Counted from the first letter of the stretch, positions 8,056 to 16,712 are shown. The stretch: DNA of 42,848 nt from Chloroflexia bacterium SDU3-3 (GCA_009268125.1 WBOU01000025.1:1-42848); one strand, 5' to 3'. The notes: a model not told the origin generated them from the sequence alone. Numbers and translations are program-made.

Positions 8056-8787
8056 ATGCTGATAAAAATCTTGCAGTCTGTGTTACGCTTCCTAGCTCAT
8101 ATGTTTCAAGAATGGGGAAACTTGATTCGTAGCCAGAAGGGTTTTGTTGGAACCACATTGGCAGTATTGATGGGCTTGATACCATTATGTTGTATTTGTT
8201 CTTTTGGCCTTGCTGTGGTACGGAACACAGGTGAAGCTGTTGGTGTAATACCAACGCGCACAGCTACACCCATCCCGACAGCTACACCCATCCCGACAGC
8301 TACACCCACCCCGACAGCTACACCCATCCCGACAGACACACCCATCCCGACAAAAACGCTTTTACCAGAAGAAGCTACAGCTCAAGCAGAAGCTGAAATA
8401 AAAGCTACTTCAGTTGCTTTAGAACAGGATTATCCTAAAATTGACATTCGTGAGCTTGTGAAAGCTCCTGAACGTTATCGCAAGAAAAATCTTCAACTAG
8501 AAGGAACTGTCTTTAATATTCGCGAAGAAACAGGCTTTATTGAAGGAATGCTTAATGAGGGGCCAACTACATATATGCAGATATGGGTGAATCTACCAGG
8601 GGGTAACGATTTTGATCGGGAAGCTATTTCTATTCGATTTCAAGGTACACTTGAGGAGGTTTTTAACGACAGTTATGTAAGAGTTTATGGCGTTGGTGAT
8701 GGTGTACTAGAAGGTGAGAATCGGATGGGAGGATCGATACGCCAGCCTCTTATCCGTGGTGAGTGGATAAAGTGGTCTTCTCAGTGA
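8056..8787 (+). CDS. Membrane-anchored protein with Thr/Pro linker and OB-like C-terminal domain, unknown
   Basis: The 243-residue product has an N-terminal amphipathic stretch, one membrane segment at about 33-54 (TTLAVLMGLIPLCCICSFGL), a Thr/Pro-rich linker at about 65-95, a short Ala/Glu helix, and a folded domain at about 125-240. That domain (RELVKAPERYRKKNLQLEGTV ... YVRVYGVGDG) looks like an OB-fold of the tRNA_anti-like/DUF type often found in lipoproteins and exported proteins; this is a pattern match only. AAGGAG precedes the ATG. The gene and its flanks (7785-9000) are clearly richer in A and T than the rest of the window, and codon use differs, suggesting recent acquisition. I do not recognise a function. 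Confidence 0.75.
   Translation: MLIKILQSVLRFLAHMFQEWGNLIRSQKGFVGTTLAVLMGLIPLCCICSFGLAVVRNTGEAVGVIPTRTATPIPTATPIPTATPTPTATPIPTDTPIPTKTLLPEEATAQAEAEIKATSVALEQDYPKIDIRELVKAPERYRKKNLQLEGTVFNIREETGFIEGMLNEGPTTYMQIWVNLPGGNDFDREAISIRFQGTLEEVFNDSYVRVYGVGDGVLEGENRMGGSIRQPLIRGEWIKWSSQ
8262..8353 (+). repeat. 18-bp tandem repeats coding TATPIP linker
   Basis: About five copies of an 18-bp unit (acagctacacccatcccg) encode a (T-A-T-P-I-P) linker just after the membrane segment. Period and sequence differ from the 21-bp Thr/Pro repeat in the amylopullulanase, so the two arose independently. Confidence 0.85.
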
Positions 8788-8917
8788 TTAAATATACAGC
8801 TTAAGCGATCTCATGTACCTCATGATATGGTAAGTGGTGTGATGCGTGTACCTTTTAACCTTCCAACGTATTATGCTAGAGATGTGTTAGAACTGCCCTG
8901 CGGGCCTGCCGGTTCTA

Positions 8918-8946
8918 TTGACAAACCGGAATGCGCGTTCCATAAT
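8918..8946 (+). promoter_or_regulatory. Promoter of lon
   Basis: TTGACA (8918-8923), a 17-bp spacer and CATAAT (8941-8946) lie 95 bp before the lon start. An inverted repeat CCGGTT-N9-AACCGG (8909-8929) covers the -35 box and could be an operator. No CIRCE heat-shock element (TTAGCACTC-N9-GAGTGCTAA) was seen. Confidence 0.7.
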
Positions 8947-9040
8947 ACCCCCAACGGAATTTTCATTCCGCTTTATCAGGTCGATCGGCAGCGGGCAGAC
9001 TGCCACAGCTTCACCGATGTGGGCCTAGAAAGAGGAGTTC

Positions 9041-11491
9041 ATGAGCGACGCGACATTCTCTCACGCAGACTCACCCGCAGATTCACGCCAAGCGCTGCCG
9101 CTGATCGTCAGCGATAGCGTCGTGCTCTTCCCATATACCGTCATGCGCCTACCGCTCGACGACCATAGCGCCAAGGCCGTAGACGCCGCGATCGCCAACA
9201 ACCGCCTGGTGGTGGTGATGAACCGCCGCAGCGATGCCGACGAGGATGCGCCGCTGGCCATGCAGCTGCATCGTGTGGGCGTGGTGGCGCGGGTCGAGCA
9301 GTCGGGCATGCTGCCAAATGGCATCACCGGCGTGGTGCTGCGCGGGATCGTCCGCGCCGAGCTGGGCGAGATCACCGAGGGCCACGACTTCGCTAGGGCC
9401 ACATTCAATGAGCGCCCCGATGTGGTGGAGCGCAGCCCCGAGCTGGAGCACCTGATGGCCGAGGTGCGCGCTGCCATCGACGCGGTGCTGGAGGCCCAGG
9501 GCGATGTGCCGCAGGAGATCCGCAGCTTCGTGCGCGGCCTGACCGAGCCGGGCCAGCTGGCCGACAACACCGGCTACTCGGGCGACTACTCGTACGAGGA
9601 GCGGCAGGATCTGATCGAGACCTTCGATGTGTTCCGCCGCCTGGAGAAGGTGCGCGACTTCTACCAGAAGCAGCTTACCATCAAGGAGCTGCAGGCCAAG
9701 CTGCGCCAAGAGGTGCAGGATGGCGCGGCCAAGCAGCAGCGCGAGTTCTACCTGCGCCAGCAGATGAAGGCCATCCAGAAGGAGTTGGGCGAGGACGACG
9801 CCGAGTCGGATGAGCTGGATGAGCTGCGCACCAAGCTGGCCGCTGCCGAGATGCCCGCCGAGGCCCGCAAGGAGTCCGACCGCGAGCTGAATCGGCTGGG
9901 CCGCATGAACAGCGCCTCGCCTGAGTACCAGATGGTGCGCACCTACCTAGAGTGGATGGCCGAGCTGCCCTGGAATAAGGTCACCGGCAATGCCATCGAC
10001 GTGAGCTACGCCCGCGAGGTGCTGGACGCCGACCACTACGGCCTGGAGAAGATCAAGGAGCGCATCCTGGAGTACCTGGCGGTGCGCCAGCGCCGCGCCC
10101 TGATCGCCGCCGATGGCGAGCGTGGCCGCGAGCCGATCCTGCTGTTCGTCGGCCCTCCCGGCGTGGGCAAGACCAGCCTGGGCCAGAGCATCGCCCGCTC
10201 GCTGGGCCGCTCGTTCGTGCGCATGTCGTTGGGTGGTGTGCGCGACGAGGCCGAGCTGCGTGGCTTCCGCCGCACCTACATCGGCTCGCAGCCTGGGCGG
10301 ATCATCCAGGAGCTGCGGCGCGCTGGGTCTTCCGACCCGGTGATCCTGCTGGATGAGGTGGACAAGATCGGCCAGGACTACCGGGGCGATCCCTCGTCGG
10401 CGCTGCTGGAGGTGCTGGACCCCGAGCAGAACAACACGTTCACCGACCACTACCTGAATGTGCCGTACGACCTGTCGAAGGTGCTGTTCATCGCCACCGC
10501 CAACGACCTGAGCACCATCCCTGGCCCGCTGCGCGACCGCATGGAGGTGATCGAGCTTTCGGGCTACATCGAGGATGAGAAGGTGCATATCGCCCGCCAG
10601 CACCTCATCCCCAAGCAGGTGAAGTCGAGCGGCCTGCGCCCCGAGGAGGTGGAGGTCGAGGAGACCGCGCTGCGCGAGATCATCGGCGGCTACACCCGCG
10701 AGGCCGGTGTGCGCAGCCTGGAGCGCCAGATCGGCACGGTGCTGCGCAAGGTCACACGCAGGCTGGCCGAGCAGCCCGCCGACCAGCCCGCCGAGCCGGT
10801 GGCGGTGACGCCCGAGCTGGTGCGCACCGCGCTGGGCCGCCCGCGCTTCTTCAACGAGGCCCGCGAGCGGATCGACCAGCCGGGCATCGCCACGGGCATG
10901 GTGTGGACGCCGGTGGGCGGCGACATCGTGTTCGTGGAGGCGACCTCGCTGGAGGGCAACCCTGGCCTGAAGATCACGGGCCAGCTGGGCGACGTGATGC
11001 GCGAGAGCGCCGAGGCCGCGCTGACCTATGTGCGCTCGCGCTCGAAGTCGCTGGGCATCGACCCCAAGTTCTTCGATACGCACGCCATCCACATCCACGT
11101 CCCGGCGGGCGCGGTGCCGAAGGATGGCCCCTCGGCGGGCATCACCATGGCCACAGCGCTGGCCTCGGCGGCCACCGGGCGCTTCGTGCGCGATGACGTG
11201 GCGATGACCGGCGAGATCTCGCTGCGCGGGCGGGTGCTGCCGATCGGTGGCATCAAGGAGAAGGCGCTGGGCGCGCACCGCGCTGGTATCCGCACCATCG
11301 TCCTGCCGCGCCGCAACATGGACGACCTGGACGACCTGCCGCGCGAGGTCTTCGACGAGCTGACCTTTGTGCCGGTGGATACGCTGGATGAGGTGCTGGC
11401 CACGGCGCTTCAGCAGTCGACTAACCCCTTTGAGGGCAAGGTGACGGGTATGCTGGAGCTTCCCCGCGATGTCCAGTATGTCCAGAGCTAG
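9041..11491 (+). CDS. lon: ATP-dependent Lon protease
   Basis: An 816-residue cytoplasmic AAA+ serine protease that degrades misfolded and regulatory proteins. The N-terminal substrate-binding domain begins with LPLIVSDSVVLFPYTVMRLPL, followed by a coiled-coil region around 205-260 (KQLTIKELQAKLRQEV). The Walker A is GPPGVGKT (371-378), followed by Walker B VILLDEVDK. The protease domain has the catalytic Ser698 in KDGPSAG and the Lys of GGIKEKALGAHRAG (739/741). GGAG sits 6 bp before the ATG. Length and motif order are those of a full bacterial LonA. It has its own promoter and terminator, so it appears monocistronic. Confidence 0.97.
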   Translation: MSDATFSHADSPADSRQALPLIVSDSVVLFPYTVMRLPLDDHSAKAVDAAIANNRLVVVMNRRSDADEDAPLAMQLHRVGVVARVEQSGMLPNGITGVVLRGIVRAELGEITEGHDFARATFNERPDVVERSPELEHLMAEVRAAIDAVLEAQGDVPQEIRSFVRGLTEPGQLADNTGYSGDYSYEERQDLIETFDVFRRLEKVRDFYQKQLTIKELQAKLRQEVQDGAAKQQREFYLRQQMKAIQKELGEDDAESDELDELRTKLAAAEMPAEARKESDRELNRLGRMNSASPEYQMVRTYLEWMAELPWNKVTGNAIDVSYAREVLDADHYGLEKIKERILEYLAVRQRRALIAADGERGREPILLFVGPPGVGKTSLGQSIARSLGRSFVRMSLGGVRDEAELRGFRRTYIGSQPGRIIQELRRAGSSDPVILLDEVDKIGQDYRGDPSSALLEVLDPEQNNTFTDHYLNVPYDLSKVLFIATANDLSTIPGPLRDRMEVIELSGYIEDEKVHIARQHLIPKQVKSSGLRPEEVEVEETALREIIGGYTREAGVRSLERQIGTVLRKVTRRLAEQPADQPAEPVAVTPELVRTALGRPRFFNEARERIDQPGIATGMVWTPVGGDIVFVEATSLEGNPGLKITGQLGDVMRESAEAALTYVRSRSKSLGIDPKFFDTHAIHIHVPAGAVPKDGPSAGITMATALASAATGRFVRDDVAMTGEISLRGRVLPIGGIKEKALGAHRAGIRTIVLPRRNMDDLDDLPREVFDELTFVPVDTLDEVLATALQQSTNPFEGKVTGMLELPRDVQYVQS

Positions 11492-11514
11492 TCGCTAGCG
11501 ATCGAGCGTAGAGA

Positions 11515-11550
11515 GGCCGCGTGTGGGCAACCCCCACGCGCGGCCTTTTT
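11515..11550 (+). terminator. Intrinsic terminator of lon
   Basis: GC-rich 13-bp arms (11515-11527 and 11533-11545, one mismatch) are followed by TTTTT, 23 bp after the lon stop codon. Confidence 0.88.
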
Positions 11551-11631
11551 GTGCGTTCTGCTGGGGTATAATGGCGCGTGTGCCGCTGGGATGCCGAGAG
11601 TCGCCCCAGCCTATGATAGAGGAGCTTCCCC

Positions 11632-12366
11632 ATGGGTTACGACCTGCTGCTGCTGAGCAACTCGCGCATGCATGGCCAGCCGCCGCTGGCGCACCTTGGC
11701 CCCGCGCTGGATGCGTTTCTGCAGGGCCGCGCCACCATTCACTTTGCGCCCTTCGCCCTGCGCGATCACGAGGGCTACACGGCCAGCATCCGGGCGGCGC
11801 TGGCCCCGCGCGGCATCCGTGTGGTGGGCCTGCACGCCGTGGCCGACCCGCTGGCCGAGCTGGCCCATGCCGAGGTGCTGTTTGTGGGCGGCGGCAACAG
11901 CTTCCGTTTGCTCAAGCAGCTGTATGCGCTGGGGCTGCTGGATGTGGTGCGGCGGCGTGTGGCCTCGGGCGAGCTGCGCTACATGGGGGCCAGCGCGGGC
12001 AGCAACATGGCCTGCCCAAGTCTGCGCACCACCAACGATATGCCAATCGTTCAGCCCCCGTCATTTGAGGCCTTTGGCCTCATCCCCTTCCAAATCAATC
12101 CGCACTATATCGATGCCGACCCATCCTCGACCCACATGGGCGAGACCCGCGCCCAGCGCATCGCCGAGTTTCTGGAGGAGAACGCGGTGCCGGTGCTGGG
12201 CCTGCGCGAGGGCGCGTGGCTGCGCCGCCAGGATGATCGGCTGACGCTGCACGGCCCGACCGGCGCGGTGCTGTTCGAGCGCGGGGCCGAGCCGCAGCCC
12301 TATGCCGAGGGCGCGGATCTGTCGTTCCTGCTGGGCCGCTCGCCCGCATTTGATACGGTCTCCTAA
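11632..12366 (+). CDS. pepE: Dipeptidase E (peptidase family S51)
   Basis: The 244-residue product matches the length of PepE, which cleaves Asp-X dipeptides in the cytoplasm. The catalytic triad is placed as in the E. coli enzyme: Ser121 in GASAGSNM, Asp136 in TNDMPI and His158 in INPHYID. FVGGGNSFRLLKQL is also typical. GAGG lies upstream of the ATG. The M24 peptidase gene starts 22 bp later with its own strong ribosome-binding site, so the two form a small peptide-degradation operon. Confidence 0.93.
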   Translation: MGYDLLLLSNSRMHGQPPLAHLGPALDAFLQGRATIHFAPFALRDHEGYTASIRAALAPRGIRVVGLHAVADPLAELAHAEVLFVGGGNSFRLLKQLYALGLLDVVRRRVASGELRYMGASAGSNMACPSLRTTNDMPIVQPPSFEAFGLIPFQINPHYIDADPSSTHMGETRAQRIAEFLEENAVPVLGLREGAWLRRQDDRLTLHGPTGAVLFERGAEPQPYAEGADLSFLLGRSPAFDTVS

Positions 12367-12388
12367 AGCGAAAAAGGAGGAGCGCGCG

Positions 12389-13573
12389 ATGGATATCTAC
12401 CAGGAGAAGGCGGCCCAGGTGGCGGGCTTGCTGGATGCGTTCGACATGGACATGTGGTTGATCTTCGTGCGCGAGACCGCCGAGAGCGCCGACCCGGCCC
12501 TGAAGATGCTGGGCCACTATGGCGTGGTGTGGACCACGGCCTTTGTGTTCACCCGCTCGGGCGCGCGGGTGGCGCTGTGCGGGCGCGGCGACGACGAGGC
12601 CATCCGCATGCAGGGGGTGTTCGACGAGGTGCGCACCTACACCCAGGGCATCGGCGACGAGCTGGTTCGGCTGCTGGCCGAGCACGACCCGCAGCGCATC
12701 GGCATCAACTACAGCCAGAGCGATGTGAGCGCCGATGGCCTGACCTTCGGCATGTACCTGAACCTCTGCGAATACCTGAAGGACACGCCCTACCGCGAGC
12801 GCCTGGTCTCCGCCGAGCCGTTTGTCGAGGCGCTGCGTGGCCACAAGACCGCGCAGGAGCTGGCCCGCATGCGCGAGGCGATCGCGCTGGGTCTGCAGAT
12901 CTTCGAGGAGACCAGCGCCTTCCTGCGGCCCGGCCTCTCCGAGAAGCAGATCTACGCCTATGTGCACGATCTGGTGCGCCAGCACGGTGTGGACACCTCG
13001 TGGGATGCCGCGCACTGCCCCACGCTGAACGCTGGCCCCGGCTCGCCCTGGGGCCACGTGGGCGTCTCCGACGAGGTTATCCGCCCCGGCGAGACGCTGA
13101 ACATGGACTTCGGCATCATCCTGAACGGCTACTGCTCGGACAACCAGCGGGTGTGGTACTGCCTGCGCCCCGGCGAGAGCGCGCCGCCCGCCGAGGTGCA
13201 GCACGTGTTCGATGTGGTGATCGGCGCGATCCAGGCTGCCGCCGATGTGGTGCGCCCCGGCGTGCGCGGCTGGGAGGTGGATGCGGTGGCCCGCAGCTTC
13301 ATCGTGGGTGCGGGCTACGAGGAGTTTCCGCACGCGCTGGGCCACGCCGTGGGCCGCTACTGCCACGATGGCGGCGTGGGCTTCTACCCGCGCTGGGAGC
13401 GCTACGGCACCAAGCCGTATGGCACCATCAGCGCCGGGCAGATTTTTACGCTGGAGCTGGGCGTGCGTTCGCCGTTTGGCTACATCAGCGTGGAGGAGGA
13501 GATCTTGGTGACGGAGGACGGCTACGAGTGGTTGGCCCCGCCCCAGAAACAGCTGTGGCTCATCCGCCCCTAG
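12389..13573 (+). CDS. M24-family metallopeptidase, Xaa-Pro peptidase-like
   Basis: A 394-residue protein. ATG 12389 is chosen because AAAAAGGAGG precedes it; upstream in-frame codons belong to the overlapped pepE. The N-terminal creatinase-like domain (1-150) is followed by the pita-bread catalytic domain. Metal ligands fit M24: Asp in NMDFG, Asp in CSDNQRVW, His in HALGHAVG, Glu in TLELGV and Glu in VEEEI. Such enzymes remove the residue before a proline, or act on small proline peptides; substrate cannot be read from the sequence. It is co-transcribed with pepE. Conversion of proline peptides fits the hydroxyproline operon further along, but the two are 14 kb apart and the link is only a suggestion. 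Confidence 0.9.
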   Translation: MDIYQEKAAQVAGLLDAFDMDMWLIFVRETAESADPALKMLGHYGVVWTTAFVFTRSGARVALCGRGDDEAIRMQGVFDEVRTYTQGIGDELVRLLAEHDPQRIGINYSQSDVSADGLTFGMYLNLCEYLKDTPYRERLVSAEPFVEALRGHKTAQELARMREAIALGLQIFEETSAFLRPGLSEKQIYAYVHDLVRQHGVDTSWDAAHCPTLNAGPGSPWGHVGVSDEVIRPGETLNMDFGIILNGYCSDNQRVWYCLRPGESAPPAEVQHVFDVVIGAIQAAADVVRPGVRGWEVDAVARSFIVGAGYEEFPHALGHAVGRYCHDGGVGFYPRWERYGTKPYGTISAGQIFTLELGVRSPFGYISVEEEILVTEDGYEWLAPPQKQLWLIRP

Positions 13574-13592
13574 CGCCCTGGCTCAGGCAACA

Positions 13593-13628
13593 AAAGTGGG
13601 CGGCGACCGATTGGTCGCCGCCCACTTT
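13593..13628. terminator. Bidirectional terminator between convergent genes
   Basis: Perfect 16-bp arms (13593-13608 and 13613-13628) with GATT loop. The ends are AAA and TTT, so the hairpin can work on both strands, for the peptidase operon (+) and the unknown gene (-). Confidence 0.85.
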
Positions 13629-13642
13629 GTGTTAGGGGAGCT

Positions 13643-13984
13643 TTACGCCTGCGCCGTCTGCTCGCGCAGCTTCACCACCAGATCGTTGGTGGCGCTGTGG
13701 ATGCGCACGCCCTGGAAGCCCTCCGGCCCGGGCACGGTCTCCTTCACCTCGATCCGCGAGAGCACCTGCTGCACCGGGCCGCTGGGCGGGGTGGCCAGGA
13801 AGGTGTAGTCGTAGATGCCGTCCGCAGGCGGCTGGATGTAGACGTGGGCCACGAGGACTGGGTTGTCCCAGCCCCGCGTGGGCACCTGACCGGTGGCGAT
13901 CACCAGATACTCGCCCCTGGCGGTCTGCTCAAGCGAGGCGTCGATGATCTGCGTTACTGGCTCGCGGTCCTTGCTATTCGTCAT
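13643..13984 (-). CDS. Small conserved-looking protein of unknown function
   Basis: A 113-residue soluble protein with no signal peptide or membrane segment. It looks like an all-beta fold (EYLVIATGQVPT..., VLVAHVYIQPPADGIYDYTFLATPP, VLSRIEVKETVPGP). An AAGGAA box lies before the ATG and a good terminator follows, so it is probably a real gene. The PADGIYDYTFLATPP stretch suggests a binding domain, but I recognise no family. It is monocistronic and convergent with the peptidase operon. Confidence 0.7.
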   Translation of the reverse strand: MTNSKDREPVTQIIDASLEQTARGEYLVIATGQVPTRGWDNPVLVAHVYIQPPADGIYDYTFLATPPSGPVQQVLSRIEVKETVPGPEGFQGVRIHSATNDLVVKLREQTAQA

Positions 13985-14228
13985 GGCTGTGTTCCTTTTG
14001 GCTACAAACGGTTCGCTTCACCTGGGTGAATATGGGTTTCAGGGAGATGTTAGGGGCGCGCGCATGACCCCGGGCCATCGCTCTGTTTGGCTCGAATGTG
14101 TGCAGGTGATGTTGCCTAGTATGCCTCAGAACGGTGCCAGGGCCATCGTGCCTTGGCCGGATCCGCCGTGGCGAGAAAATACGCGGATGGGCGGATGTTG
14201 CCATGCCCGAATCGCCGTCAGGAAGACG
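13985..14228. other. Intergenic, nothing recognised
   Basis: This is the upstream space of the small unknown gene, GC-rich and without a clear promoter. Open frames in it have no start signal and no family resemblance. Confidence 0.4.
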
Positions 14229-14615
14229 TTAGGAGAGCCACGATGTGTAGGTGCGCGGGTACCACACGATCGACAGCGAGTGGATCTGGGCCAGCAGCGC
14301 ATCGGCCTTGGCATAGTAGCCCTTCAGGCCGGGGGCTAGCACGGGGTAGATCCGCTTCAGCTGGTAGATCACCATCTGGCTCTCGCCGATGATACGGAGC
14401 GGGCCACGCTGCCCCGAGTCGATGTAGGCGTGCAGCCCGGCCAGCAGCCCGCAGTATTCGGCCACATGAAGGGTGTTGCTGGGGCTGGCCGGGAAGATAT
14501 CGCTGCCCTGGATGGGGCTGCCGCTGGCAAGGGTGATGGCGTAGCGCCATGTCATCATGCCGCAGGGGTTTGGCTCGCACGCTCCCTCAAAGGTGAGGCT
14601 GTCGATGGGGTCCAT
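14229..14615 (-). CDS. RNase H-like protein with changed catalytic residues, short C-terminus
   Basis: A 128-residue protein starting at ATG 14615, which has GAAGGAG upstream. It has the RNase H1-like/RVT_3 layout: TFEGACEPNPCG, then HVAEYCGLLAGLHAY, then LRIIGESQMVIYQL. In active members the first and third motifs carry Asp (FDG and GDSQ); here both are Glu (Glu10, Glu78), while the middle Glu53 is kept. The protein stops at WYPRTYTSWLS, where the family normally continues to an ADxLAN motif with the fourth metal ligand. It may be inactive or a nucleic-acid-binding relative. It stands alone and the upstream DNA is AT-rich. Confidence 0.75.
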   Translation of the reverse strand: MDPIDSLTFEGACEPNPCGMMTWRYAITLASGSPIQGSDIFPASPSNTLHVAEYCGLLAGLHAYIDSGQRGPLRIIGESQMVIYQLKRIYPVLAPGLKGYYAKADALLAQIHSLSIVWYPRTYTSWLS

Positions 14616-15104
14616 TGTGGCTCCTTCACAAGATGGCAACCTGAAACACAGCACCCAAGGCTATGGTAGGCCGGGGGCGGTAGGAAGGCTATGGGTGAGA
14701 AGAGAACGGTGCTGCTGGCGCACCTGAGCTGCTGGCTGCATCGCGAAAGGCTGCCAGGTTGAGATAACCTGTTAGACTTCGACATTCCATCTTCATCGAT
14801 AGATGTGCTACGTTCTATTATCCTCAGGATTGCCTGAAGAATCAAGTAGATGTTTGGCAATCGATACGCCGCTATCTTGATCAGAGATAAATAGCAGGAT
14901 AGCGATCTCGTTTTGTGTATAGAATGTACGATTTGTTTATTGTTTAATAAGAAATTGCTTTTCTGAAAACATGATTCAACATGATGCACTGCCGGGATAT
15001 CGTATATTTTTGCCAAAAAAGACTAGCTCTCGATGGTTCTAGATGCAAAATAAGAAGCGTTTTTTCGCCTAATCCCTTCTGGGTGTATGTGGCTCGTGAT
15101 ATCT
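14616..15104. other. AT-rich intergenic stretch beside the TnpB element
   Basis: About 490 bp without a credible gene. The part from 14760 is clearly AT-rich compared with the flanking genes and may be older mobile or acquired DNA. No repeat or RNA gene was recognised. Confidence 0.45.
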
Positions 15105-15109
15105 TTCGG

Positions 15110-15300
15110 TTGTGACGGCTCCCACGGCTAAGGCGCGTGGGCTTCAAGGGAGTGCCGCCCCACTCCACCATGTCAGGTACGAAGGGTAGCGAGGCCGCGT
15201 TGGAGGATGTTGATCGCCGCATTCACATCACGATCCATCACCAGCCCACACGTTGGGCACGTATGCACGCGGTCAGACAAGGTCTTATCGACCAATGTGC
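15110..15300 (-). ncRNA. Probable omega (reRNA) guide RNA overlapping the tnpB 3' end
   Basis: TnpB nucleases use an RNA from the 3' part of their gene plus the right end. Here the right-end hairpin just after the stop codon (15121-15146) would form the RNA scaffold end, with guide sequence continuing into flanking DNA near 15110 or below. The 5' limit is a guess based on other families. Confidence 0.4.
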
Positions 15301-16282
15301 CGCAGCGGGAACACCGCTTGGACGTATTGCGGGGGTCGACCAGCATGACCCGCCTGCCAGCTTCTGCCGCTTTGCTGACGGTCATCGCGATAAACTGCGA
15401 CCACGCCACGTCCATAATGCTCTTGCGCATCCCGCTGCTCGTGCCCATGGCTTGTGGGGCAAGGGCTTCAAACACGATGACCTGAAAGCGATTGACGAGC
15501 TTACGGCTTGCCTGATGCGCAAAATCGCTGCGTCGGTTGGCAATGCGCTCGTGGATCTTGGCAAGAATCAGCTTTTGTTTGGCGTGCTCGGCCCAGTTTG
15601 CTGCTTGCTTGGCGGCGTCCTTCCGCCGCTGGACGCGCCCCAGGTCTGCTTCATCGCGGCGGTAGAAACACGGGTTAGCGATCTGCTCCCCATCGGAGAA
15701 CGTCGCGAACGATGCCAGCCCCATATCCACGCCCACCACCTCGCCCGTGGGGCGTTGTTCATGCGTTTCCATCTCGCAGGAAAACGAGACAAACCACTTG
15801 CCACTCCGAGAACGGCGTATCGTCACGGTTTTGGGCGTTCCCTCAACGGGACGATGCAAGACCACCTGGACCGCGCCGACGTTCGAGAGGAGCAACCGGT
15901 TGCCCTCCAGCCGCACGCCGTTCCCGTACTGCGGGTAGGTGATACTGTCGTATCGTCCTTTGCCTTTGAACCGGGGAAAGCCTGCTAGTTCAGCGCCACG
16001 TTTGAGGCGTTGGAAGAAGGCGTGATACGCCAAATCAACCCGCACCGAGACGTTTTGCAGGACTTGTGAGTGAACGCCTTTCAATGCAGGTTTTGCTCTC
16101 TTCCAAATCGGAAGCAGCGCCTGGGTATCGTACAACCGCAACCGCTTGCCGCGTTCTTCATACGCGCGTTTGCGTTCGGCAAGCGTCTCGTTCTAGACCC
16201 AACGGCACAGTTCCAAGTGCTGCTCAAGCAAGCGGCGCTGCCCTTTGGTGAGATAGATGCGGTATTTGTAGGTTTTCTGCAT
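15173..16282 (-). pseudogene. tnpB: TnpB RNA-guided nuclease gene with in-frame amber codon
   Basis: The 370-codon frame starts at ATG 16282 (MQKTYKYRIYLTKGQRR) and is broken only by TAG at codon 30 (16193-16195), between ELCRWV and NETLAERKRAYEE. The usual residue there is Tyr, so one base change explains it. The rest is intact: RuvC-I Asp186 in GVDMG, RuvC-II Glu272 in IVFEAL, a four-Cys zinc ribbon (CSRC...CPTC) and RuvC-III Asp352 in DRDVNAAINI. A TTG at 16141 could restart translation, giving 322 residues without the N-terminal beta strands. It is probably inactive, unless the amber codon is read through. Confidence 0.85.
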
Positions 16283-16607
16283 ACGTTAAGCATAGCACAC
16301 CACGCTATAAAATGCACCATATGTGCTATACCGACCGTGGGCGAAAGCCGCTCAAGCGGAGCGTTTCATCCCACCGCTGAAGCTGGTGGGCGTTCACGCC
16401 TAAAGGCAAGCATCCGTAAACTCGTATCACAGCGCTTACAAGCCAGCGGGCCAAAAGAAGGATGCCCGCTCATCCGTATGGATGTGCTTGTTCTCACACC
16501 AATGGCAGCCCTACAATCAGCGGTATTGATCATACCCGTTTGCCACTTCTGCGCTACGCTAGGGGCAGCGTAATACTCAGAATGTGTGCAGGCTGTCAAT
16601 GCCGTCG
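16283..16607. other. Left end of the TnpB element and flank
   Basis: Contains an ATAGCACA/TGTGCTAT inverted repeat (16292-16299, 16322-16329) around the likely tnpB promoter, and two short hairpins around 16349-16390. No protein gene is credible here. Confidence 0.4.
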
Positions 16608-16659
16608 GCTGTTCCGCACGATCGCGCCCTATCGCGCGATCGTGTGGGGCAGCTTTTTT
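16608..16659 (+). terminator. Strong intrinsic terminator or attenuator before the GT39 gene
   Basis: A roughly 19-bp stem (outer part with G-U pairs, perfect core 16617-16626/16635-16644) is followed by TTTTTT at 16654-16659. It points into the GT39 gene, whose ATG is 53 bp away, and no plus-strand gene precedes it. It could end a small unannotated transcript or act as a leader attenuator. Confidence 0.7.
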
Positions 16660-16712
16660 ATGCGCGCGGTCGGCTGACGCAGCCTGGCAGAAGTCGTGGT
16701 GTAGAGGCAGGT

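Larger units (their letters stand above)
15105..16400 (-). mobile_element. Solo-TnpB transposon of IS200/IS605 (IS1341) type
   Basis: The element contains tnpB (15173-16282) but no tnpA, so it could move only with help. Past the tnpB stop, the minus strand has a GCCCACG...CGTGGG hairpin close to 15121-15146 ending in GCCGTCAC, as in right ends of these elements, where the omega RNA ends. Beyond the start, hairpins CCGC-TCAA-GCGG and CCCACC-N9-GGTGGG (16370-16390) resemble a subterminal left-end structure. Exact ends are not certain; the given borders are approximate. Confidence 0.65.

Noticed and set aside
8788-9040. CIRCE/HrcA heat-shock element before lon
   Set aside because: The consensus inverted repeat is not present; only a CCGGTT/AACCGG repeat was found.
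8827-9117. A 96-codon plus-strand frame before lon
   Set aside because: It crosses the lon promoter and start and has no ribosome-binding site or protein-like composition.
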